Shown here piece after piece: positions 45,620 to 54,723 of a stretch of DNA of 64,000 nucleotides (position 1 is the first letter of the stretch; each line of letters opens with the position of its first letter). The stretch comes from Clostridiaceae bacterium M8S5 (GTDB lineage: Bacteria; Bacillota; Clostridia; Tissierellales; MCWD3). The position numbers and the translations under genes were made by a program. The notes below the pieces were generated by a model. It did no database searches and was not told the DNA's origin. It saw only the letters and a list, made by a program, of their open reading frames with translations. The stretch is from NCBI GenBank assembly GCA_029227815.1, contig CP118523.1, positions 248,001 to 312,000 of the forward strand, written 5' to 3'.

Positions 45620-46504
45620 ATGAATATTAAAAGAACTTTTATTGCAACAACCACGTGTGTTTTAGTATTAGTTATAAGTTTATCAGTAGTATTTGCATCA
45701 CTTGAAATAGTTAATTTTGATTACAAAATAATAAAAGGTTCACCGTCAGTAGGCAGTATGGAAAAAGATTCATCTCATTACTATGCATGGGCTTCCTTTG
45801 ATAGAAAGTATAATAAAATAGATGCTACTGTCAAAATTCCTGGACCTGAGCATCAAATTACACAAAGTAATGGTAGAAAAAGAGCAGCGTATATTTCTTT
45901 TGGGGTAAAAGGAAATCATGGTTTTGATTTTGGGGTAACTAAATCTCCTGTGTTCGGGAATAAATGGCATCCGTATGCATGTAATACAAGCACTGGTCAG
46001 TTCAAAGTATGGCAAGAATATACATTTGCATCAAATAGTAATCAATATGTAAATATGAGTTTAGAAACTTCAGTAGGAAGTGATGGAGAAACAGATATCA
46101 TATTTAAAATAGACAATATAACATTTAATGGGGATTATATGAAGGATAATAATTCAAAGAAAATGTTATATGACAGTTCTTTTGTTGAATGGAGAGGACT
46201 TGCAGATAAAGCGTTTTGTAGATTTGTTTCACTTTGTCCTTTAGGGTCGTATACTAAAAAAGATAAAATGGAAATAGATGGTACGATGCATAGAGGCGTT
46301 GATTTTATAAATTTAAATATATATTATAGAAAGACAAATTCAAGTAGCTATCCTTATGGATTGCCAGTAAAGAGAAGTTGGGGAATGAATGATGGACATG
46401 TAGCTAGAGCATGGAAAGTTTATCCTAAAAATATAGGGGTACATGTAAGTGGAAAAAATGAATATATAAATATTAATAATAAAAGTAAAAACCCAGAAGT
46501 TTAA
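45620..46504 (+). CDS. Secreted protein of unknown function
   Basis: 294 residues. Signal peptide (TTTCVLVLVISLSVVFASLE, cleavage after FAS) followed by a beta-rich mature domain with many aromatic residues (HYYAWASFDRKYNKI, AYISFGVKGNHGFDFGVTKS, FKVWQEYTF, DTDIIFKIDNITFNG-like). The layout resembles a lectin- or laminarinase-like beta-sandwich, but no catalytic or sugar-binding motif can be named. GGAGGAATTA sets the start. It is a single-gene unit with a strong terminator. Confidence 0.78.
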   Translation: MNIKRTFIATTTCVLVLVISLSVVFASLEIVNFDYKIIKGSPSVGSMEKDSSHYYAWASFDRKYNKIDATVKIPGPEHQITQSNGRKRAAYISFGVKGNHGFDFGVTKSPVFGNKWHPYACNTSTGQFKVWQEYTFASNSNQYVNMSLETSVGSDGETDIIFKIDNITFNGDYMKDNNSKKMLYDSSFVEWRGLADKAFCRFVSLCPLGSYTKKDKMEIDGTMHRGVDFINLNIYYRKTNSSSYPYGLPVKRSWGMNDGHVARAWKVYPKNIGVHVSGKNEYININNKSKNPEV

Positions 46505-46510
46505 AATATC

Positions 46511-46549
46511 CTTAAGACCCCTTAAAGCAATAATTTAAGGGGTCTTAAG
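46511..46549 (+). terminator. Strong terminator after the secreted protein
   Basis: CTTAAGACCCCTTAAA / TTTAAGGGGTCTTAAG, a 16-bp perfect stem with a 7-nt loop; no long T run, but the stem is strong. Confidence 0.7.
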
Positions 46550-46592
46550 ATTGTAATAATATAGGATGATAGGTTAATTAATAAAAAAATTA

Positions 46593-46621
46593 TTGACAAA
46601 TACGTATACCTAGTATACGAT
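46593..46621 (+). promoter_or_regulatory. MarR autoregulatory promoter with perfect operator
   Basis: TTGACA (46593-46598) and TACGAT (46616-46621) are 17 bp apart. Between and over the -10 sits CGTATAC-CTA-GTATACG (46603-46619), a perfect 7+3+7 palindrome. The same sequence with one change recurs at 47105-47121 before the ABC genes, marking it as the binding site of the MarR protein. Confidence 0.75.
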
Positions 46622-46627
46622 GTATCT

Positions 46628-47080
46628 ATGGTAGATAATAAAAGAAAAGATGTAATTGAGAAGTACATTACTTTGACTGAAAAAATACTAAAAAATAGCA
46701 ACGACGCAAGATTTTATGGAACAGATGTAGAAATATATAGAAGTGAAATCCATATAATAAATATAATAGGAAATAACAGTGATATGCATATATCGGAGAT
46801 AGCAAGGAAATTTGGAGTAACAAAAGGTGCAATATCAAAGACTATAAAAAAACTTGAAAAGAAAGGATTAGTTGAAAAGATAATTGACGTAAACAACAAT
46901 ACTAGAACGCTAGTTAAGTTAACTGAAAAAGGAACAATAGCATATTTGGCACATGAACAATACCATAACCAATATGATAAAGACATGTATTTATACCTAG
47001 AGAGCTTAAAACTAAAAGATTTAGAAATTTTAGACACATTTTTAGAAAAAGCTAATGAAATGGCGGAAAGGCACATTTAA
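46628..47080 (+). CDS. MarR-family transcriptional repressor, apparently leaderless
   Basis: 150 residues. Winged helix-turn-helix at about 40-100 (IIGNNSDMHISEIARKFGVTK, GAISKTIKKLEKKGLVEK and the wing DVNNNTRTLVKLTEKG), dimer helices at both ends. There is no ribosome binding site; ATG 46628 lies 6 bp after the -10 box, so the transcript probably starts at or within a base or two of the ATG and is translated without a leader. It should repress itself and the ABC pair at 47200 by binding the two operators. Confidence 0.88.
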   Translation: MVDNKRKDVIEKYITLTEKILKNSNDARFYGTDVEIYRSEIHIINIIGNNSDMHISEIARKFGVTKGAISKTIKKLEKKGLVEKIIDVNNNTRTLVKLTEKGTIAYLAHEQYHNQYDKDMYLYLESLKLKDLEILDTFLEKANEMAERHI

Positions 47081-47104
47081 TATTCCGCTTTTTTGAGGCA
47101 CTAA

Positions 47105-47121
47105 CGTATACCTAGTAAACG
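47105..47121 (+). promoter_or_regulatory. Second MarR-type operator
   Basis: CGTATAC-CTA-GTAAACG: same as the 46603 operator with one base changed (T to A). It lies 80-95 bp ahead of the ABC transporter ATG. Confidence 0.7.
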
Positions 47122-47150
47122 TTAACTCTACCCATTGAAGGTAGAGTTAA
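47122..47150 (+). other. Hairpin in the ABC leader
   Basis: TTAACTCTACC / GGTAGAGTTAA, 11 bp perfect stem with 7-nt loop, directly after the operator; a possible attenuator or mRNA stabiliser. Confidence 0.5.
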
Positions 47151-47166
47151 TTTAAGAAATAAAATT

Positions 47167-47185
47167 GATAACAATAATCAAAATC
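47167..47185. promoter_or_regulatory. Fur-box-like site before the ABC pair
   Basis: GATAACAATAATCAAAATC matches the Fur 19-mer consensus at 15 of 19 positions. It sits just before AAGGAGGAG and the ATG at 47200. Confidence 0.4.
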
Positions 47186-47199
47186 ATAAGGAGGAGACA

Positions 47200-48942
47200 A
47201 TGAAAAGTAATAGCGCTATTGATTTAAGTAAAGAATACAAAGGCAAAAACAAATTCTCAAGTATATTGATGGCTTTTAGCGTAATAGCTGGTATTGCTCA
47301 GGTGTTTATAGTCATGAGAATTATAGGATTATACTCGATAAAAGAGTTATCGCTAGCAAATATTATTAAGCTTGGTCTTATAATGCTCATTTGTCAATTG
47401 TGTAAAGCTGTATTATATGCAGTTTCGATTCATAAGGCTCACGATGTAGCATATACATCACTAGTAGAATTGAGATTAAAAATAATCAATCACTTAAAGA
47501 AACTATCTATTTCCTTTTTTCATAAAAGGAAAACTGGAGATTTAGCAAATATAATAAACCATGACGTAGAACAAGTAGAGGTTTATTTGGCACATGCTTA
47601 TCCTGAGATAATAGTGGCAACGCTAATACCAACAGTTGTATTTATCGGTTTGCTTTTTGTGGACTGGAGGTTAGCATTATCATTAGTATCAACTATACCT
47701 ATTATGATGATGCTAATGATGGTTTTCAATAAATGTTGGGCAAGTCAATTTGCAGAATACAATAACAGTACTAAGAAAATGTCAGAGGACATATTAGAGT
47801 ATATAGCTACTATTCCTGTTATAAAATCATTTAGTAGAAACGAAAAAAGAACTAAAAGAGTACTTGATACAATGTATAGTTATATTAAATGGGTAAAAAA
47901 AATGACAGTGGGTATATCGATACCTATGGGTTTTATAGGGTTATTTGTAGAAGGGGGCATGGTGGTGTTGGCGATTACTGGGTCTATACTTCTTAGAAAT
48001 AATCAAATAACAATAAACCAATTTGTGTTATCTATAATATTGGGTGGAATATTTGTTAGCTCATTTGCGAAGATTTCAACATTCCAACATAAAAATATTG
48101 TATTTAACAAAACTATAAATAATATAAATACAATACTAGGAGTAAGCCTTAAAGAGAGGAAACTTAGTGAAAACAATAGAGTCAAATCAATGCAAATTGA
48201 TATTAAAGATGTAACATTTAGTTATGACAGCAAAGAAAATGCATTAGAAAATATAAACCTTACATTCAAAGAAAATACAGTGAATGCTATAATGGGTGAA
48301 TCAGGCTCTGGAAAGAGTACTATAGCTAATCTAATAATGAGGTTTTATGAAACTAAAAAAGGTTCTATAATGATAGGAAATAAAAACATTAAAGATATGG
48401 ATGAAGATGAACTTGGTAGATTAGTTTCAATAGTTCAACAGGATGTATTTTTATTTAATCTAAGCATTGAAGAAAATATCAAAATCGGCAAGAAAAATGC
48501 AACCAGAAAGGAAGTAATAGAAGCAGCAAAAAAAGCACAAATACACGATATGATTATGAATTTGAAGGATGGATATAATACTGTCGTTGGAGAAGGAGGA
48601 GCTAAGTTATCAGGAGGAGAGAAACAAAGGATATCAATAGCTTGAATGATACTCAAGAATGCACCTATAATTATACTAGATGAAGCTACCTCTGCAATAG
48701 ATACTTACAACGAGTATCTAATACAAAAAGCCATAGATAATTTGATAGGAGATAAAACTATCATAATGATAGCGCATCACTTAAATACTATCACAAACTC
48801 TGACCAAATTATTGTAATGAAAAAAGGTAACGTGATAGCTAAAGGAAAACACGAAGAATTAATTAAAGATTGCAAATTATACAATCAGATGATGAAAGAA
48901 CAAGCAAAGGTTGATAACTGGAACATAAAGGAGGTTATATAG
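47200..48942 (+). pseudogene. ABC exporter subunit interrupted by in-frame TGA (first of pair)
   Basis: Read through the stop, 580 residues: six-helix ABC transmembrane domain (about 15-300), Walker A GESGSGKST (Lys372), signature LSGGEKQRISIA, Walker B IIILDEAT and the H-loop MIAHHLN. TGA at 48643-48645 replaces the Arg of the SIARA motif (AGA to TGA is one base); everything after it is in frame and starts with ATG 48646. The first piece (47200-48645) lacks Walker B and the H-loop and could not hydrolyse ATP alone; the second (48646-48942) has them. Either a fresh nonsense mutation, readthrough or a sequence error. Confidence 0.8.
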
Positions 48943-48944
48943 CA

Positions 48945-50672
48945 ATGAATATATTAAAAGAAATGACGCTAAAAGAGAGAATATATCAAATTTTATCTAT
49001 TCTATGCTTTGCACTCAATTCGTTACTGAGCTTATTTATGATGTATTTGATATTGGATATGTTAAAGTTCATTGTCAATAACAAGGGAATGTTTGACAAC
49101 CTAAAAGCTTATTGGATTAGCCTAGTTGCAGTGCTTGTACTCAAAGGGATACTCAACACTACTGCTGATTTAGCAAAACACTTTGTAGGCTTTGAAATAA
49201 CGGGCAGGATAAGAGAAAAAATTACGTTAAGGTTAAAATCTTTTTCACTAGGATTTTATACAAAAGAAAGATTAGGTGAAATAAGCACAATAGTCCACAA
49301 AGATGTGGATAATATAGAGATGATTGTAGCACATCTGTGGAGTAGAATGATTAGTGATATGATAGTATCATTAACAATTGGAGTAATGCTGTGCATAGTA
49401 AACATAAAACTTGGTTTATCAATGATATCATTGATACCTATTGCAATACTAGTACTGGTTTACGGTATAAAAAGCAATGCTATGTTACAGAAAAATTCGC
49501 AAGACAAATTAGCTACTATGGTCAGTTTGTTTGTAGAGTATACAAAAGGCATACCGCTGCTAAAAGCATTTAATCAAAGCGTTAGATTTGAAAATAAACT
49601 AAAGAAAAGTGCTGTTGAGTTTGGTGATAGTAGTAAAAAAATATCAAAATCAGTAGCAGGCTATATTGGAAGGTACACAGTATTATTAGAACTAAGTGTA
49701 GTAGTACTTGCAATTATAGGAGCATTTATGCTATATAACAAAACAATAGAGTTATACCAGTATCTAATTTTCATCATTTTTTCTAGAGAATTTTATAAAC
49801 CATTTACAAATCTAGATGGATATTGGTTAAACTATATAGTCGCTAAGGATAGCTATAATAGAATATCAACAATACTAAAAGCAGAAACAATTAGTAACCC
49901 TGTAAATCCTAAAGTACCTAAGAACTTTGAAATCAACTTTGAAAACACATCGTTTCATTATGAGCAAGATGAATTCGAGCTAAAAGATATAAATATCAAC
50001 ATAAAAGAAAAAGAGCTTGTTGCATTAGTAGGGCCATCTGGATCAGGAAAAACAACAATAACAAATTTATTATTGAGATTCTATGATTTAAAAAGTGGTC
50101 ATATAAGGATCGGAGATGTGGATATAAAGGATATGGAATATAATTATTTGTTAGAAAACATCAGCATAGTAATGCAAAATGTGATATTATTTGCTGATAC
50201 CATATATGAAAATATAAAAGTAGGAAATAAAGATGCAACCAAAGAAGACGTAATAAGTGCAGCAAAAAAAGCTATGATACACGAATTCATCATGACACTG
50301 CCAAATGGTTATGACACAATGGTTGGAGAAAATGGAGCAGGATTATCAGGCGGCCAAAAACAACGTATTTCAATAGCAAGAGCTTTCTTAAAGGATTCAC
50401 CAATAGTAATATTAGATGAAGCTACAAGTAATGTAGATCCAATAAATGAAAGAAAAATACAAAAGGCTATTTCTAATCTAGTAAAAGAGAAAACTCTCAT
50501 AGTTGTGGCGCATCACTTAAAAACAATAAAGGAAGCAAATCAAATTATAGTGTTTGATAAAGGTCAAATAGTAGAAAGAGGGAAATACGATGACCTGATG
50601 AATAAAAACGGGTTATTTAAAGAGTTGTGGGATTCACAAGAAAAGGCAAAAGACTGGCTATTGTGTTCATAA
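48945..50672 (+). CDS. ABC exporter subunit (fused membrane and ATPase domains), second of pair
   Basis: 575 residues. Transmembrane domain (about 15-300), Walker A GPSGSGKTT, signature LSGGQKQRISIARAFL, Walker B IVILDEATSNVD and H-loop VVAHHLK. It would form a heterodimer with the broken subunit at 47200 to expel a drug, peptide or lipid. AAAGGAGG lies 15 bp ahead of ATG 48945, only 2 bp after the previous stop. Like its partner it falls under the MarR-type operator. The substrate is unknown. Confidence 0.9.
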   Translation: MNILKEMTLKERIYQILSILCFALNSLLSLFMMYLILDMLKFIVNNKGMFDNLKAYWISLVAVLVLKGILNTTADLAKHFVGFEITGRIREKITLRLKSFSLGFYTKERLGEISTIVHKDVDNIEMIVAHLWSRMISDMIVSLTIGVMLCIVNIKLGLSMISLIPIAILVLVYGIKSNAMLQKNSQDKLATMVSLFVEYTKGIPLLKAFNQSVRFENKLKKSAVEFGDSSKKISKSVAGYIGRYTVLLELSVVVLAIIGAFMLYNKTIELYQYLIFIIFSREFYKPFTNLDGYWLNYIVAKDSYNRISTILKAETISNPVNPKVPKNFEINFENTSFHYEQDEFELKDININIKEKELVALVGPSGSGKTTITNLLLRFYDLKSGHIRIGDVDIKDMEYNYLLENISIVMQNVILFADTIYENIKVGNKDATKEDVISAAKKAMIHEFIMTLPNGYDTMVGENGAGLSGGQKQRISIARAFLKDSPIVILDEATSNVDPINERKIQKAISNLVKEKTLIVVAHHLKTIKEANQIIVFDKGQIVERGKYDDLMNKNGLFKELWDSQEKAKDWLLCS

Positions 50673-50707
50673 TATTAGATAGCTACTATAATAATTATAC
50701 CCTTTAT

Positions 50708-50742
50708 AAAAACCAACAAAGCATAATGTTTTGTTGGTTTTA
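50708..50742 (+). terminator. Terminator after the ABC pair
   Basis: AAAACCAACAAA / TTTGTTGGTTTT stem-loop with T-rich tail. Confidence 0.78.
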
Positions 50743-50766
50743 ACTATGTATCGAAAAAAGGAGACA

Positions 50767-50817
50767 AAATATACTAACTCGACTATTTAGTATATTTGGA
50801 AATTTCACTAATATAAT
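50767..50817 (+). promoter_or_regulatory. Promoter region with 11-bp inverted repeat before the flavodoxin-like gene
   Basis: AAATATACTAA (50767-50777) and TTAGTATATTT (50787-50797) form a perfect inverted repeat over a 9-bp gap, upstream of TATAAT (50812-50817). No good -35 exists, so the repeat is positioned like an activator site. Half of it (TAGTATA) also appears in the MarR-type operators. Confidence 0.5.
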
Positions 50818-50855
50818 AGTTTTGTAAGAACAAATTAGTAAAAGAGGTGTATATA

Positions 50856-51803
50856 ATGCATAAGACATTAATCTTATATGAATCTAAATATGGGACAACA
50901 CAGAAAATAGCTAAAAATATTGCACTTATCCTGGGACCTTCGGTATATTGTAAAGTCGATAATTTCAAGGAAAGATATAAAGATTATGAGTTTTTTGTTA
51001 TAGGCTCACCAGTGTATAGAGAAGAGTTAGATGAGAAAATAGTAGAGTTTGTACGAAAAAATTTAAAGTGGTTAAAAAATAAAAATATATGTTTGTTTTG
51101 TACTTGTAATGCGGGGGAATACGGAATGCATTATTTAAATGAATTAAAAAACTTACTTGGAGATAATGTAGTATATTCAGGAGTTTTAGGAGGAGAAGTG
51201 ATATTAGAAAAGCTTACTAAAGATGATTATGAAAGTATGATGAGATTCTATGAGAAAATTAATCGTCCTAAAGCAAATTCTATCAAATATGATTTGGAAG
51301 AAGTTATTAAGTTTGCATTAAAAGCAAAAGAAATAAAAGATAGTTGTGTTGTAAAAGCTCCTATAGAGATTATAGTAAAAAGAGTTTATAAATTTATAAG
51401 AACCCATAATACATGTACGTTGAGTACAGGCTATAAAAGTAGAGTAAGAAGCACACCTGTAGAATACAATTATGACAATAAAAATCTATATATAATAACA
51501 GAAGGTGGAGAAAAATTTGCAAACATATTGCAAAATGGTAATGTAACAGTCAGTATTTATGATAGCTATACAAGTCTCAGCAAGCTTGCAGGGATGCAGA
51601 TAGAAGGAAAAGCTCTTTTAGTTGAGCATATGAGTGATGAATATTTTAATGTATTGAAGTTGAAAAAAATAGAGAAGAAACAACTTGAGAAAATACCTGT
51701 CATATTGAATGTTTTGAGGATTGAAATGACTAAGATTGAGTTTTTGTATAGTAAGTTTAAAGAGGAAGGATATGATATTGGGCAGGTGCTATATGTGAAA
51801 TGA
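50856..51803 (+). CDS. Flavodoxin-domain protein fused to an FMN-binding split barrel
   Basis: 315 residues. Residues 1-150 are flavodoxin-like, with the FMN phosphate loop LYESKYGTTQKIAKNIA and VIGSPVYREELDEKIVEFV; residues 185-315 are a pyridoxamine-phosphate-oxidase-like split barrel (TCTLSTGYKSRVRSTPVEYN, YIITEGGEKFANILQNGNVT). Such two-domain flavoproteins could transfer electrons to a ferric-siderophore or degrade haem, which suits the iron genes nearby. ATG 50856 is chosen over GTG 50847 because AAAGAGGTG overlaps the latter. Monocistronic with a terminator following. Confidence 0.8.
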   Translation: MHKTLILYESKYGTTQKIAKNIALILGPSVYCKVDNFKERYKDYEFFVIGSPVYREELDEKIVEFVRKNLKWLKNKNICLFCTCNAGEYGMHYLNELKNLLGDNVVYSGVLGGEVILEKLTKDDYESMMRFYEKINRPKANSIKYDLEEVIKFALKAKEIKDSCVVKAPIEIIVKRVYKFIRTHNTCTLSTGYKSRVRSTPVEYNYDNKNLYIITEGGEKFANILQNGNVTVSIYDSYTSLSKLAGMQIEGKALLVEHMSDEYFNVLKLKKIEKKQLEKIPVILNVLRIEMTKIEFLYSKFKEEGYDIGQVLYVK

Positions 51804-51888
51804 ATATAAGTGGGTAGTGTTTTTGTGGTTTTGGGTAAGGCTTCGGAGTATATATTAGGAAAGCTAAAATTCCAACTATAATAGTAAA

Positions 51889-51918
51889 ATTAGGGGGCTA
51901 AATGATAACCCCCTAATT
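51889..51918 (+). terminator. Hairpin terminator
   Basis: AATTAGGGGG / CCCCCTAATT arms with a 10-nt loop after the flavodoxin-like gene. Confidence 0.65.
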
Positions 51919-51992
51919 AAAAGTCCCTATGAAAAAACACCTAAAATAAGTATAATATTAATATATAGAAGTTTTCTAAGGGGGAGCATCAT

Positions 51993-52970
51993 ATGAAAAA
52001 GAAGATATATATAGCGATAGCATTAGTATTAGTAGTATTTAGCTGTTACAAGTTAGCCTTACATGAAATAGAGCACAATAAGATTAAAAAGTATAACCAA
52101 AATATTAAGAAATTTATTGAACCGTATATTAACAACACTTCATTTATAGTAAACAATGATAAATATATTTTTAGAGTGGATAAGGTAGAGAGTGATATTA
52201 TAAAATATGAGCATGAGAAAAATGAAGTGATACAAGCAAGTATATACTATAATATATATAAAAACAATGAAATAGAAGATAACTTGATAGAAAACGAGAT
52301 TATTACTTTTAAATTCAGAGATAAAAGTATAGATGATAGTAGAGACAAATTTATACTTTATAAAAAGCAAAATCGCACTATTCAATATGAGTTATTTAAA
52401 GATACAGTTGATGCTATCATAGATAAATTTGGTCAAGAATATGAGCAAAAACATGGTATAGATCATATTGGCGGGATGAATGGTCATGGATACTACAATG
52501 AGGATTTTGATGTAAATTTAGATATGGAGCTAAGCAAAGCAGGATACTGTAAGTATCAATTAATAGAATTTACAAAAGTATTTAGTTTTCGATTTACTAC
52601 GGATAAATTCTTATTAAAAGATATGAAAGATACAGTACAGATCCCAGTGAAGATGGAGTATGTGACAGGAAATTACCATCCTCTTTGGGATATGAAAATT
52701 ACAGATATTGATGATGTAACAGTAGATGGTATAAACATGGGAAAAGATAAAGCACTTAAAGTTATCAAATTATTAAAAGATGCTCCATTTACACTTACAC
52801 AAGAAAGTTTTGATAGTAATGATACTACATCTATAGAACTTATCTATGGAGATCGTGGTTATTACTTTGATATAGGAGAGGATGTAATCTATACTAGTAG
52901 AGCAAATGCAATATGTAAAGGGAAAGAATATGTAGATAAACTTAAAGCAATATTAAAAATAAATGACTAG
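51993..52970 (+). CDS. Membrane-anchored or lipoprotein-like protein of unknown function
   Basis: 325 residues. Hydrophobic N-terminus (YIAIALVLVVFSCYK) with a Cys at 18 that may be a lipobox (VFSC). The rest is soluble, Lys/Asp/Asn-rich, with blocks such as IDHIGGMNGHGYYNEDFDVNLDM and WDMKITDIDDVTVDGIN; no known family was recognised. AAGGGGGAG precedes ATG 51993. It is followed after 32 bp by the AraC regulator gene on the same strand and may share its transcript. It lies in the iron-linked region. Confidence 0.62.
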   Translation: MKKKIYIAIALVLVVFSCYKLALHEIEHNKIKKYNQNIKKFIEPYINNTSFIVNNDKYIFRVDKVESDIIKYEHEKNEVIQASIYYNIYKNNEIEDNLIENEIITFKFRDKSIDDSRDKFILYKKQNRTIQYELFKDTVDAIIDKFGQEYEQKHGIDHIGGMNGHGYYNEDFDVNLDMELSKAGYCKYQLIEFTKVFSFRFTTDKFLLKDMKDTVQIPVKMEYVTGNYHPLWDMKITDIDDVTVDGINMGKDKALKVIKLLKDAPFTLTQESFDSNDTTSIELIYGDRGYYFDIGEDVIYTSRANAICKGKEYVDKLKAILKIND

Positions 52971-53002
52971 TAAATATATTGCTCTGATTTGTGGAGGTAG
53001 TT

Positions 53003-53965
53003 ATGAGTATACTAGAAACCAACAAAAATATATATAAATTAATTGCATCAAAGGCTAAGACAAATGACTATAATAAAATATACAAGATATCAGAAGAAAT
53101 GGGCAGTGGAAGTATGAGCAGCTACAAGATTTTTGATGGAATAGAGGTAACATACAGTGATATAAAGCTAAAACGATTAATAAAAGAAAACTATAAATTT
53201 AATTGTGATACTATAGAGATTAATTACTGCTTTAGTGGTAAAGTAGAGGCACGGTTTAATAGTAAGAAGATTGCATTTATAAGCGATGGAGATGTATCAC
53301 TTTTTGGATACAATAGTGATATTGAGTATTGTGATTTTACTAAAAAACCTTATAAAGGTATTAATGTGATTATTTCTATAGATAAAGCGTTTGATTCTAT
53401 TCATCAGTTTACTGGTTTGAGTAAAGAAGAATTAAATGATTTTGTATATAAAGTAGTTAGGGCACAGACATGTATAGTCGCAAGTGCAAAAAAGAGCTTA
53501 GACCATATTTTCAAGGAATTTTACGTATTACCCCAAAAATACAAATTACAGCTTTTAAGAATAAAAGTCATGGAAATGCTATTGTATCTAATAAGCGAAA
53601 AAGACTATGAAATTAGTGCAAAAAATTATCTTCCTATACATTTAATAGACAAAATCAATAGAGCTTACGACATGCTTACTGAAGACTTGAGTAAGCATAC
53701 AACAATTGCTGAAATAGCTGATGCAGTAGGGGTTAATATCACGGACTTAAAATCAAGCTTTAAAATGATATATGGAGATTCTATGTATTTTACACTAAAA
53801 AAACTTAGACTCCAAAAAGCCAGAGAGCTTTTATTAGAGAGTGATAAAAAAATAGTTGAAATTGCAAGTCAAGTTGGATATGCCAACTCAAGCAAATTTG
53901 CAAGCGCTTTTAAGAAAATGTATGGAGCAAATCCATCAACATATAGAAGTATGAACAGGCTTTAA
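53003..53965 (+). CDS. AraC-family regulator (YbtA/PchR-like)
   Basis: 320 residues. N-terminal ligand-binding-like region with FNCDTIEINYCFSGKVEARFN (residues about 65-85), and a C-terminal pair of helix-turn-helices (AEIADAVGVNITDLKSSFKM and VEIASQVGYANSSKFASAFKK) ending GANPSTYR. The WxxG-type N-terminal pattern and genomic company are those of siderophore-sensing regulators YbtA and PchR. ATG 53003 is chosen with GGAGGTAG 5 bp upstream; an upstream GTG lies within the ribosome site. It is just before the ECF/ABC operon and is the likely activator of it. Confidence 0.87.
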   Translation: MSILETNKNIYKLIASKAKTNDYNKIYKISEEMGSGSMSSYKIFDGIEVTYSDIKLKRLIKENYKFNCDTIEINYCFSGKVEARFNSKKIAFISDGDVSLFGYNSDIEYCDFTKKPYKGINVIISIDKAFDSIHQFTGLSKEELNDFVYKVVRAQTCIVASAKKSLDHIFKEFYVLPQKYKLQLLRIKVMEMLLYLISEKDYEISAKNYLPIHLIDKINRAYDMLTEDLSKHTTIAEIADAVGVNITDLKSSFKMIYGDSMYFTLKKLRLQKARELLLESDKKIVEIASQVGYANSSKFASAFKKMYGANPSTYRSMNRL

Positions 53966-53991
53966 AGATAATTTCTTTTTGGAGCATTTTA

Positions 53992-54023
53992 TTCTACTCG
54001 GAGTAGAAATGATAATCATTATC
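53992..54023 (+). promoter_or_regulatory. Palindrome next to a Fur-box-like site before the ECF operon
   Basis: TTCTACTC-G-GAGTAGAA (53992-54008) is a perfect 8+1+8 palindrome; overlapping its end, AGAAATGATAATCATTATC (54005-54023) matches the Fur 19-mer at 16 of 19 positions. The pairing fits double control by a Fur-type repressor and a second regulator. Confidence 0.6.
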
Positions 54024-54132
54024 AAGTAAACTGTATATAGATTTAAAATAAAGCTAACTAGTATATAGGCTTTATTTTTTTATATTAATTACGTAATTAA
54101 AAGACGAGATTATATTATGAAAGAGGGATTAT

Positions 54133-54723
54133 ATGGATAGGACTAATAGACTAACAATAAAAGATTTTGCAACTATAGGTATTTATAGTGTTATTGTACA
54201 AATAATTCAGATTGCGATTGGTATGATTACTTCACCATTTGTGTTGTATTCATTTGTTTTTTTCTGCGCACCTATAGCATTAATATGTGCACCAGTATAT
54301 ATGCTCATGGCTGTTAAAGTAAAGAAACATGGAGTTTTACTTATATTTAATATAATTAGAGGACTTTTATTTGCATTGTTTGGGGCACCATTATTAATTA
54401 TATGGTTTTTGATAAGCGGATTGATATCTGAACTTGTTATGATAGGTGATGGTGCATATAAAAGTATAAAACGAAATTGTATAGGTTGGACAATATCGTC
54501 TGTTTTCTATGCCTTACATTTAGTAGTAATAATGAACTTCTTTAGACCTGTATTTGAAAAAATGCTAGATAAAGATACACTTAACAGTGTTTATGTTTAT
54601 TTGACATCACCTAAGTGGATAGCTATAACAGTTGTTAGTGTAGTTATATGCTCTTTATTAGGTTGTCTGATTTCTAAAAAATTGATAAATAAGCATTTTA
54701 GAAGAAGTGGTATACTTCAATGA
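54133..54723 (+). CDS. ECF transporter substrate-binding (S) component, Trep_Strep/MptD-like
   Basis: 196 residues with five to six hydrophobic segments (LTIKDFATIGIYSVIVQII, VLYSFVFFCAPIALI and so on), the length and pattern of an ECF-type S component of the Trep_Strep family. The first helix begins with LTIKDFATIGIYSV, where other S components have LV-x-AALxAL. It binds the solute and docks on the T component encoded next. The start is ATG 54133 after AGAGGGAT. Its TGA stop overlaps the next ATG cluster (ATGATGATG). In this setting iron chelate, haem or cobalamin-like substrates are plausible. Confidence 0.8.
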   Translation: MDRTNRLTIKDFATIGIYSVIVQIIQIAIGMITSPFVLYSFVFFCAPIALICAPVYMLMAVKVKKHGVLLIFNIIRGLLFALFGAPLLIIWFLISGLISELVMIGDGAYKSIKRNCIGWTISSVFYALHLVVIMNFFRPVFEKMLDKDTLNSVYVYLTSPKWIAITVVSVVICSLLGCLISKKLINKHFRRSGILQ

